Below, piece by piece: positions 1-5,448 of a DNA stretch of 9,292 nt. Made by a program: the position numbers and the translations under genes. The first letter of the stretch is position 1. Every line of letters starts with the position of its first letter. Origin of the DNA: JAVBKA01 sp031546715 (GTDB lineage Bacteria; Bacillota; Clostridia; Oscillospirales; UBA929). Below the pieces are notes generated by a model. That model ran no database searches. It was not told the origin of the DNA and saw only the letters and a program-made list of their open reading frames with translations. The DNA lies in NCBI GenBank assembly GCA_031546715.1, contig JAVBKA010000051.1, forward strand, positions 1-9,292, read 5' to 3'.

Positions 1-1397
1 TGCTCCATCAGCACACTTTCAACCTCAAAGGGACCAATTCTATAGCCTGAGCTTTTAATAACATCGTCAGTACGTCCAACATACCATAAAAAGCCCATTT
101 CATCACGATAAGCAGTGTCCCCAGTGTGATAAAGCCCATCATGCCAAACTTTTTTCGTCATTTCGTCGTCAAGATAATAACCCATGAACAAGCCAAAGGG
201 TTTAACGTCAGTTCTGATACAAATCTCACCTGTAACACCGGCAGAAACTTCGTTTCCGTCCTCATCAGCAACAATCATATCATAGCCCGGAGCAGGAACT
301 CCCATACTTCCAAGCTTAGGCTGCATCCACGGATATCCAGTCCAACAGCATAAGGTGGTTTCGCTTTGACCAAAGCCTTCAAATATTTTTAATCCAGTTT
401 GACGGTGCCAAACCTTGAAAACCTCTGGATTTAATGCTTCTCCTGCGGTTGTACAGTGTTTTAGAGACGATAAATCATAGTCCTTAAGATTTTCCTTAAT
501 CATATATCTGTACATGGTGGGAGGTGCGCAAAAGGTTGTTACCTTGTATTTAGCAATTTTTTCTAAAATGTCTGTGGCGGAGAATTTTTCAAAGTCATAG
601 GTAAAAACAGCACTTCCCGCAAGCCACTGACTGTACATTTTCCCCCAAAGACTTTTTAACCATCCTGTGTCAGAAATAGTAAAATGCAAGCCGCCATCCT
701 CGCAACGATGCCAGAAACAGCCTGTCAGTAAGTGCCCCAGCGGATATGTGAAGTCATGGGCGACCATTTTTGGATATCCTGTTGTACCCGACGAAAACGC
801 CATAAGGCTCATATCAGAGCTACTGTTAGGAATACGCTCCATTGTGTCTGGATATGCCAAATATTCATCAAAATTCAGCCAGCCCTCTTTTTCTCCGCCG
901 AAAAGGGCTTTTTTTGTTACTGTGGTGCATTCCCCTTGTGCTTGGTCAAAGATTGATGAAACGGAGTTAAGGGCAATAAGCATTTTAATAGATGCAGCAT
1001 TGCAGCGATAGGTAAAATCCTTTGCGGTAAGCTGATTGGACGCAGGAACTGCCACCGCACCAATTCTGTGCAGTGCCATTAACGTAGGCCAATATCTCCA
1101 GTCACGCCCCATAACGCACATAACCATGTCGCCCTTGACAATGCCTTGCGCCGTCAGATAGTTCGCAACTTGAATACTTTGAACAGCAATATCTTTAAAT
1201 GAAAATCTTTTTTCCTCGCCCTTGTTTGAAATCCACAATAATGCCAGCCCGTCAGGGGTTTGAGCTGCTAAGTCGTCTAGGCAGTCATATGCAAAGTTAA
1301 AGGTTTCGGAAACAGAGACACGGAAATTTTTCTGTAAGTCTGCTAATGTACAATAATCGTCCCTATGGCGTCCGATATATTTTTCGTATAGGGGCAT
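1..1397 (-). CDS. AMP-forming acyl-CoA synthetase (acetyl-/medium-chain type), C-terminus cut by window edge
   Basis: Adenylate-forming enzyme that activates a carboxylic acid with ATP to an acyl-adenylate and transfers it to CoA. I translated the minus strand from the ATG at 1397: 465 codons are in the window, with no stop before the left edge. Seen motifs: the P-loop SSGTTGYPK (residues 202-210), EGFGQSET (about 339-346), YHTGDTAYRD (about 422-431), and the hinge GRTDDVIKSSGYRIGP (about 437-453). The order and spacing are those of the ANL superfamily, and the SSGTTGYPKMVAH form is typical of the AcsM/medium-chain branch. Family members are about 540-560 residues, so only the C-terminal lid with its catalytic lysine is missing. 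The start is supported by AAGGAGC about 7 nt upstream and by the 13-bp gap to the XRE-cupin gene, which implies an operon. Substrate (acetate, short, branched or aromatic acid) cannot be told. Confidence 0.93.
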   Translation of the reverse strand, partial: MPLYEKYIGRHRDDYCTLADLQKNFRVSVSETFNFAYDCLDDLAAQTPDGLALLWISNKGEEKRFSFKDIAVQSIQVANYLTAQGIVKGDMVMCVMGRDWRYWPTLMALHRIGAVAVPASNQLTAKDFTYRCNAASIKMLIALNSVSSIFDQAQGECTTVTKKALFGGEKEGWLNFDEYLAYPDTMERIPNSSSDMSLMAFSSGTTGYPKMVAHDFTYPLGHLLTGCFWHRCEDGGLHFTISDTGWLKSLWGKMYSQWLAGSAVFTYDFEKFSATDILEKIAKYKVTTFCAPPTMYRYMIKENLKDYDLSSLKHCTTAGEALNPEVFKVWHRQTGLKIFEGFGQSETTLCCWTGYPWMQPKLGSMGVPAPGYDMIVADEDGNEVSAGVTGEICIRTDVKPFGLFMGYYLDDEMTKKVWHDGLYHTGDTAYRDEMGFLWYVGRTDDVIKSSGYRIGPFEVESVLME

Positions 1398-1410
1398 GTG
1401 AGTGCTCCTT

Positions 1411-1965
1411 TCATTTTTTCAGGACAACGGCCAGAAAAGTTGCAGAGGCATTGTCAAGTGCTCGCATAGCATGGGGTACGCCTGAATCAAAGAAAACGCT
1501 GTCACCAGGTGAAAGCTCATAACTCAGCTCTCCGATGTAAAAGGTCATACGTCCTGTCACCATGTAGTTAAATTCTTGACCCTCGTGGGCATGTAAAACA
1601 GGTTTTTCGTCCTTCGGTTCAACGCACACCATAAACGGTTCTGCCATTTTGTTTTTAAAAGTAAATGCTAAATGCTTATATTGATACGCGGCACGTCGGT
1701 TTATAGCATAACCGTCCCCTGCGCGTACCAGACAACAGGTGGAAAGTGTGGGAGATTGTCCGCTCATTAGGTCTACCACATCAATACCTAAGATACCTGC
1801 CGCAGTGTATAAGAAGGAAAATGAGAAATCCTTCTTACCGTTTTCATAATCTTCCAGTTCACTAACAGTAACTCCTGCTAAAGAAGCAAAGTTCTCTGCT
1901 GTGAACTCCATAATCAAGCGCGTCTCGTGCAGACGACGACCAATTTCAATCAACTGCTCGGTCAC
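1411..1965 (-). CDS. XRE-family transcriptional regulator with C-terminal cupin sensor domain
   Basis: A 184-residue two-domain regulator. Residues about 6-67 form a Cro/CI-type helix-turn-helix (ENFASLAGVTVSELEDYENG contains the recognition helix). Residues about 110-182 are a cupin_2 barrel: H125, H127 and Q130/E131 sit in the first cupin motif (KPVLHAHEGQEFNYMV), and SPGDSVFFDSGVPH with H165 in the second. The start is GTG at 1965, chosen because GGAGG (1973-1977) lies 7 nt upstream. XRE-cupin proteins usually sense a small molecule and control an adjacent metabolic operon. Here the acyl-CoA synthetase starts 13 bp downstream, so the likely role is control of that gene in response to its substrate or product (inference). 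The 14-bp inverted repeat just upstream (2011-2048) is a candidate operator. Confidence 0.92.
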   Translation of the reverse strand: MTEQLIEIGRRLHETRLIMEFTAENFASLAGVTVSELEDYENGKKDFSFSFLYTAAGILGIDVVDLMSGQSPTLSTCCLVRAGDGYAINRRAAYQYKHLAFTFKNKMAEPFMVCVEPKDEKPVLHAHEGQEFNYMVTGRMTFYIGELSYELSPGDSVFFDSGVPHAMRALDNASATFLAVVLKK

Positions 1966-2010
1966 TTAATCACCTCCAAAGTTTTGTAAAAATTCGTCAT
2001 AATATCATCA

Positions 2011-2048
2011 ATACGATTTGCTTAAGAATAACCGTAAGCAAATCGTAT
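2011..2048. repeat. Perfect 14-bp inverted repeat between foldase and XRE-cupin genes
   Basis: ATACGATTTGCTTA (2011-2024) and its exact reverse complement (2035-2048) are separated by 10 nt. It lies 14 bp after the foldase stop and 45 bp before the XRE-cupin start. No T-tract follows on either strand, so it is not a canonical intrinsic terminator. It may still terminate foldase transcription, or act as an operator for the regulator whose gene follows. It overlaps the region where that gene's promoter would be expected. Confidence 0.75.
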
Positions 2049-2062
2049 AATAATCAAAAGGT

Positions 2063-3100
2063 TTAACCAACGCCGTAAAAGTCCTCTGCGTCAAGCTTTT
2101 CCCATGCTTCACTTGTAGCGACTACCATGGGTTTGCTCCATTCGGTAACTCGTTCAGAAAACAAGAGACTAGTAAATTCATATGTAATTTCTTCAATTTG
2201 TGATGTAAGAAATTCGTCATTTGGAGGAAGTCTTTTAATAATATAAAAGCCGTCCTCGGTTTCAACAACCTCGGAAATTTCATTTTCCTTAAGTGCAACC
2301 AATGCCGTCTCAAAAGCCTCGCCGTAATAATCTCTCGGAATTGGAATCCCCTCAGGGGACATAGTCATCATCATATCCTGCCCGTGGGTAGACATTAGCT
2401 GAAAAAAATCCGCTCCCTCAAAAGCTTGCTTTCTAAGGGCTTGGGCAACCTTGCGCTGTGTTTCCAGTTCCTCACCCACAAGACGGACATAGTCGTCATC
2501 AGTTGCAGAAAGGTAAATGTAGGCAGTGTTTATGTACTTTTCATCGTAGTAGGCTTTAATTTCCTCAAAGGTAGGCTTTTCTTGTCCGCCATCACCGAAA
2601 AGAAAGGTCTCCATTTTGATGCTTTGGTTGGGCAAAATGTAGTTATACAGCTTAAAAAGCTCTCTATTACAGTGGTCATTTTCCAGAATTCTGTCAAATT
2701 CCGCATCGCCACCTGCATCCTTAATTTCCTGCTCAAACATCGAGTCAATATTTGCGTGTTCCTCTTCACTAAGCTCACAGCCCAAACGAACTGCATTTTC
2801 AAGTATTGCCTTAGTGCCTATAACTGCATCAAGCGCAAGCTTTTTATAATGCTCGCTCATTGACAAGCCGTCTATAGTTTGGGTAAAATCAATAATTTTG
2901 TACATGCTGTCATTCTGAATCGCATAGACTATGGCATATTCTAGTTCAGTATTAGAAATATCTTCACCGTTAACTGTCGCGTATGCGCCGTCAATTTTAG
3001 AAGAAGGCGAAACTCCACCACTGTCGCTGGGAGAGTTTGATGTGCACGAAGCTAAAAAAGTGAGTAGTAAAAAAACTGCTAACATAAGAATTTTTTTCAC
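2063..3100 (-). CDS. PrsA/SurA-like peptidyl-prolyl cis-trans isomerase lipoprotein
   Basis: Predicted extracytoplasmic foldase of 345 residues. The N-terminus is a lipoprotein signal peptide: MKK, a hydrophobic stretch 4-16, and lipobox LASC with lipidated Cys19. A Ser/Gly/Pro-rich linker follows. Residues about 39-60 (ATVNGEDISNTELEYA) match the SurA_N-type segment that opens PrsA-like chaperones. Residues about 190-292 resemble a parvulin domain, with the typical end: F263 in an EAFETALVAL helix, then NEISEVVETEDGFYIIKRLP. The parvulin core is divergent, so chaperone activity may outweigh isomerase activity. The start is GTG at 3100: GGAGG (3109-3113) lies 8 nt upstream, and the overlapping ATG would be followed at once by TGA. 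It has its own promoter upstream and is divergent from the tRNA. Confidence 0.82.
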   Translation of the reverse strand: MKKILMLAVFLLLTFLASCTSNSPSDSGGVSPSSKIDGAYATVNGEDISNTELEYAIVYAIQNDSMYKIIDFTQTIDGLSMSEHYKKLALDAVIGTKAILENAVRLGCELSEEEHANIDSMFEQEIKDAGGDAEFDRILENDHCNRELFKLYNYILPNQSIKMETFLFGDGGQEKPTFEEIKAYYDEKYINTAYIYLSATDDDYVRLVGEELETQRKVAQALRKQAFEGADFFQLMSTHGQDMMMTMSPEGIPIPRDYYGEAFETALVALKENEISEVVETEDGFYIIKRLPPNDEFLTSQIEEITYEFTSLLFSERVTEWSKPMVVATSEAWEKLDAEDFYGVG

Positions 3101-3130
3101 ATGCGCAACCTCCCATTCATACTAACGCCT

Positions 3131-3159
3131 ATTCTATTATATTTTCCCGCACTCCGCAA
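3131..3159 (-). promoter_or_regulatory. Sigma-A-type promoter of the foldase gene
   Basis: Reading the minus strand, TTGCGG (3154-3159) and TAGAAT (3131-3136) are separated by 17 nt. A TATAAT-like sequence overlaps just upstream as an alternative -10. Transcription would start near 3124, giving a short leader of about 24 nt ahead of the GTG at 3100. Confidence 0.55.
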
Positions 3160-3214
3160 TACTTTTTTTGCAAATTATGGTTTTTTTCAGAAATTGATAA
3201 TTGTAACTACACCC

Positions 3215-3243
3215 TTGACATAAGATTTGTGACAATATATAAT
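3215..3243 (+). promoter_or_regulatory. Consensus sigma-A promoter of tRNA-Pro
   Basis: TTGACA (3215-3220), a 17-nt spacer and TATAAT (3238-3243) form a perfect consensus promoter. The expected start near 3250 is about 7 nt before the mature tRNA 5' end, fitting a strongly expressed single tRNA unit. Confidence 0.92.
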
Positions 3244-3256
3244 TACGTGGAAATTA

Positions 3257-3333
3257 CGAGGTGTGGCTCAGTTTGGTAGAGCGCTGCGTTCGGGACGCAG
3301 AGGCCGCAGGTTCGAATCCTGTCACCTCGACCA
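3257..3333 (+). tRNA. tRNA-Pro, anticodon CGG
   Basis: A 77-nt cloverleaf folds by eye. The acceptor stem is CGAGGTG (3257-3263) with CACCTCG (3323-3329), followed by A and an encoded CCA. The D arm is GCTC/GAGC. The anticodon stem is CTGCG/CGCAG around loop TTCGGGA, giving anticodon CGG, which reads proline CCG. The T arm is GCAGG-TTCGAAT-CCTGT. The first pair C-G and the GGTGTGGC-like start are typical of bacterial tRNA-Pro. No copy of its 3' end was seen elsewhere in the window, so there is no sign that it is an occupied integration site. Confidence 0.97.
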
Positions 3334-3344
3334 AAAATTTGTCC

Positions 3345-3384
3345 AAGCTGTCAAATTATCTGTAAAGATAGTTTGACAGCTTTT
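3345..3384 (+). terminator. Intrinsic terminator of tRNA-Pro
   Basis: AAGCTGTCAAA (3345-3355) pairs perfectly with TTTGACAGCTT (3372-3382). An inner TATCT/AGATA helix and a GTAA loop extend this to about 17 pairs with one T-G wobble. The T-tract is only four bases (3381-3384). The right arm also contains a -35 box for the next gene. Confidence 0.8.
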
Positions 3385-3401
3385 GCGTTGTGCGGTATTA
3401 T
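3373..3401 (+). promoter_or_regulatory. Promoter of the membrane-protein gene, nested in the tRNA terminator
   Basis: TTGACA (3373-3378) lies inside the right arm of the terminator hairpin and is followed after 17 nt by TATTAT (3396-3401). Predicted transcription starts near 3408, ahead of the ribosome binding site at 3424. Confidence 0.72.
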
Positions 3402-3432
3402 GTAGATGTTAGTTGTTTACTGTGGAGGATAA

Positions 3433-3969
3433 ATGTTTATTATGAAGAAAAAAATCAGAGGGCAAAAAATAATGACGTTTCTTTCAGCCCTTTATTTTCT
3501 ACTACTTATAAGCAATCTGTTTACAGCAAAACTCCTACCTGCACTGGTTAATCTGGTTATGTTTGTCGCGACTTGCCCTATTTTTTTTGCAAGTTTCAAG
3601 GAAAATCATAGCAAGCTATTTAAAAAAATAGACTTTGTACTTGCAATTCCTATTTTTATTACAGTTTTGATTTTTGCTGGATCTATAACAGGAATGATAG
3701 CTGGGACAAATGAAGCCATACCAAAAGAAGAACAAAACTATATTGACACAGTTTTATCGCAAATAACAACGGAAACAACAAAAGAGGACGCAATTGTTAT
3801 TCTCGGAAAGCCAGACCGAGATTTATTCGCTAAGACAAACTGGTGGGTAAATATAGGTGGCAGAAATAGTCGAATTGGAATTTACTTTTCCATCGCCACG
3901 GGCACGGCTAATGAAATCGTACTAGACGGTGGAACAGGAAGGTTTTACTATCGAAAAACGCTTGAATGA
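3433..3969 (+). CDS. Small membrane protein with BamE/SmpA-like C-terminal domain, function unknown
   Basis: A 178-residue protein I cannot assign to a named family. A basic N-terminus (MKKKIRGQK) is followed by three hydrophobic helices, at about 13-30, 33-54 and 66-90. The remaining soluble tail of about 85 residues contains TTKEDAIVILGKPDRD (about 115-130). The Lys-x6-LGxPD pattern followed by beta strands (YFSIATGTANEIVLD) recalls the BamE/SmpA fold, which in Gram-positives appears in small envelope proteins of unknown role. The ATG at 3433 has GGAGG (3424-3428) 4 nt upstream, a short spacing. The in-frame ATG at 3442 is 13 nt away and less likely. It is transcribed alone from the promoter at 3373-3401. 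Confidence 0.75.
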   Translation: MFIMKKKIRGQKIMTFLSALYFLLLISNLFTAKLLPALVNLVMFVATCPIFFASFKENHSKLFKKIDFVLAIPIFITVLIFAGSITGMIAGTNEAIPKEEQNYIDTVLSQITTETTKEDAIVILGKPDRDLFAKTNWWVNIGGRNSRIGIYFSIATGTANEIVLDGGTGRFYYRKTLE

Positions 3970-4052
3970 CAATCGCACATTATACGAGTAACGAGTTTTG
4001 ACGAATTGATGTCCACCTATTACATCTATTTGGTCCCCTCAACACAAATCGA

Positions 4053-4100
4053 GTGTCCTTTTAGAATTCGAGGGTTAATCCCTCGGATATACAAGGACAC
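4053..4100. repeat. Nested inverted repeat (two-storey hairpin) in the intergenic region
   Basis: The outer arms GTGTCCTT (4053-4060) and AAGGACAC (4093-4100) are exact reverse complements. Inside them CGAGGG (4069-4074) and CCCTCG (4080-4085) close a 5-nt loop and extend by three more pairs, one of them T-G. The fold is equally possible on both strands. No long T-tract follows, so it is not an ordinary terminator. I do not recognise the element. Confidence 0.7.
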
Positions 4101-4115
4101 GAAATTTTACTTCTG

Positions 4116-4140
4116 GGAGTAGCTAATTGCTACTCCTTTT
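4116..4140 (+). terminator. Intrinsic terminator, rightward
   Basis: GGAGTAGC (4116-4123) and GCTACTCC (4129-4136) form a perfect 8-bp stem with a TAATT loop, followed by TTTT and a T-rich stretch. It would end transcription of the membrane-protein gene, 150 bp downstream of its stop. Confidence 0.72.
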
Positions 4141-4145
4141 CTCGT

Positions 4146-4180
4146 TTGAAGCCACAAAGTGGTCTGCTATAATGCTTCAA
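4146..4180 (+). promoter_or_regulatory. Candidate rightward promoter with flanking 7-bp inverted repeat, antisense to the XRE gene
   Basis: TTGAAG (4146-4151), a 16-nt spacer and TATAAT (4168-4173) with an upstream TGC (extended -10) form a plausible promoter. TTGAAGC (4146-4152) and GCTTCAA (4174-4180) are exact inverted repeats bracketing it, possibly an operator. No convincing rightward gene follows; a transcript would run antisense through the small XRE gene. Confidence 0.45.
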
Positions 4181-4258
4181 TTACTTGGTGCGTCAATAAC
4201 TCCGATTTACCCTAACCTCAACAAAGATCGCCAAAGCAGTCCTTTTCATTTACTCGGT

Positions 4259-4492
4259 TTAAAATTGCATTTCGATGATTTCTGGAAAATCCAACAACTG
4301 CGAAAGCGTGATCCCAAACCCTTGCGAAATGCTATGGAGCGAGCGCAGACTGGGGCTTTTTGTATTTTCTTTTATAATATTGTCAAGCTTAGATTGCTTC
4401 ATTTCTGATAGTTTTGCAAGCTTATTAATTGTAATTTTTCGCTCAGCACATAAGTCTAAAATTCCGCTTGATATCGCATCTGAATACGTCAT
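4259..4492 (-). CDS. Small XRE-family (Cro/CI-like) DNA-binding protein
   Basis: A 77-residue protein that is essentially one helix-turn-helix domain (about residues 8-66). The sequence ITINKLAKLSEMKQSKLDNI carries helices 2 and 3, and SPSLRSLHSISQGFGITLSQLLD matches the conserved second half of HTH_3 domains in Firmicutes. No sensor domain is present, so it probably represses by simple dimer binding. The start ATG at 4492 has GAGGT 7-8 nt upstream. It is downstream of, and in the same direction as, the two-gene PRTase-like cassette, separated by 231 bp that include an inverted repeat. It may regulate that cassette or itself (inference). Confidence 0.86.
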   Translation of the reverse strand: MTYSDAISSGILDLCAERKITINKLAKLSEMKQSKLDNIIKENTKSPSLRSLHSISQGFGITLSQLLDFPEIIEMQF

Positions 4493-4528
4493 CTTTTTAA
4501 CCTCACCCTAATATGGTTAACTAGCAAG

Positions 4529-4583
4529 TGCCGATTATGTAGTTTTCCCAGCTATTAACAGAACCAAAAATAAGAAATCGGCA
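4529..4583. repeat. 8-bp inverted repeat upstream of the small XRE gene
   Basis: TGCCGATT (4529-4536) and AATCGGCA (4576-4583) are exact inverted repeats 39 nt apart, ending 37 bp upstream of the XRE start. The spacing fits two operator half-sites that could be looped or bound cooperatively. I see no strong promoter between them. The rest of the 231-bp gap (4493-4723) contains no credible gene. Confidence 0.45.
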
Positions 4584-4723
4584 TCATTATGCACAACCAT
4601 GCACAGTGACACCGTCTTTTGGATAACATGAGAACAGCTAAATACTAGAGAATATTTAATTGAAAAGAATCTATATTCATTTTTAAATGCTACTAAATCC
4701 GCTGCATTTAGACAATGTTACAG

Positions 4724-5416
4724 CTAAGTTAATATTAAGCTATCATGATTGCTTTTTTTTAATTCTTTAAGAATTTTATAAAAGACGTCTTTTAAGAGTT
4801 TCCACTGGCTATTACAATTTGCGGGATCTAACATTTCTACTGCTTCAGCTGGCAACTGTTTTGTAGAGACCAATAAGTCAATTTCAGTTGACAACGACCA
4901 GTAAACCAATGGAATGACTATGTTTTTCCCATTTTCAGAATAGCAAAACATGCCTAACAGTTGTTTAAGTTGTTCCTCGCTAAACTCCTCTATCCCAGAT
5001 ATTTCCCAATACTTATTTGGGAAAACGCACGACATAAATGCTCTAAGAATAACCATTTTATCATTTCCAAGCTGTATATCGTGAGCAAATTGAACTGCCC
5101 CTTTACATTTTTTAGAGCAACCTTTATCACAATATTCTATGCAAACATTATCAATATACCAGTTTTTTCCAAGATCAGCATTACCGGTCGCTGTTACTAC
5201 TAATTCAAAATGTTCTAGTAATCTATTTTGAGCAGTAAATACTAATTTGCACGTACATACGCTAAAGTGCATTGCTGGAAAATTTACAAAATAATTCTTT
5301 CCATAATTTATATGGTATCGTCTGGCGACCAAAATAACTTTTTCATTTGGCGACGACGGTTTTTTACCTTCATAATTTCTTACCGGTCCAGTGGGCAACG
5401 CTAATGACTCTGACAT
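4724..5416 (-). CDS. Protein of unknown family with a C-x3-C-x3-C-x3-C motif, second gene of the PRTase-like cassette
   Basis: A 230-residue protein I do not recognise. No signal peptide or membrane helix is visible. Residues about 25-75 look like alternating beta strands (EKVILVARRYHINYGKNYF, then FSVCTCKLVF). Four cysteines are evenly spaced at C92, C96, C100 and C104 (VCIEYCDKGCSKKCKG), a likely zinc or iron-sulfur ligand set, and a CTC pair lies at 54-56. The C-terminal third is helical and charged and ends in LKELKKSNHD. The ATG at 5416 follows an AGAGAGA purine run, a weak ribosome binding site. It begins 32 bp after the stop of the 594-residue gene, so the two are almost certainly cotranscribed and probably act together. 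Confidence 0.78.
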   Translation of the reverse strand: MSESLALPTGPVRNYEGKKPSSPNEKVILVARRYHINYGKNYFVNFPAMHFSVCTCKLVFTAQNRLLEHFELVVTATGNADLGKNWYIDNVCIEYCDKGCSKKCKGAVQFAHDIQLGNDKMVILRAFMSCVFPNKYWEISGIEEFSEEQLKQLLGMFCYSENGKNIVIPLVYWSLSTEIDLLVSTKQLPAEAVEMLDPANCNSQWKLLKDVFYKILKELKKSNHDSLILT

Positions 5417-5448
5417 ATCATCATCTCTCTTTATGTGAAAAGTCGATA

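Noticed and set aside
126..353. Rightward open frame of 75 codons at the left end
   Set aside because: It lies antisense to the acyl-CoA synthetase, has no recognisable domain, and the opposite strand carries clear family motifs.
667..1011. Rightward open frame of 114 codons
   Set aside because: Shadow of the acyl-CoA synthetase gene; composition and lack of a ribosome binding site give no support.
2426..2863. Rightward open frame of 145 codons opposite the foldase gene
   Set aside because: Hydrophobic, low-quality translation; the minus-strand lipoprotein has signal peptide, lipobox and domain pattern over the same bases.
4275..4511. Rightward open frame of 78 codons over the small XRE gene
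   Set aside because: The minus-strand product is a clear helix-turn-helix protein with a good ribosome binding site; this frame shows no motif.
4660..4723. AAATGC/GCATTT repeat after the 230-residue gene as a terminator
   Set aside because: Only six pairs with a 13-nt loop, and no T-tract on the transcribed strand.
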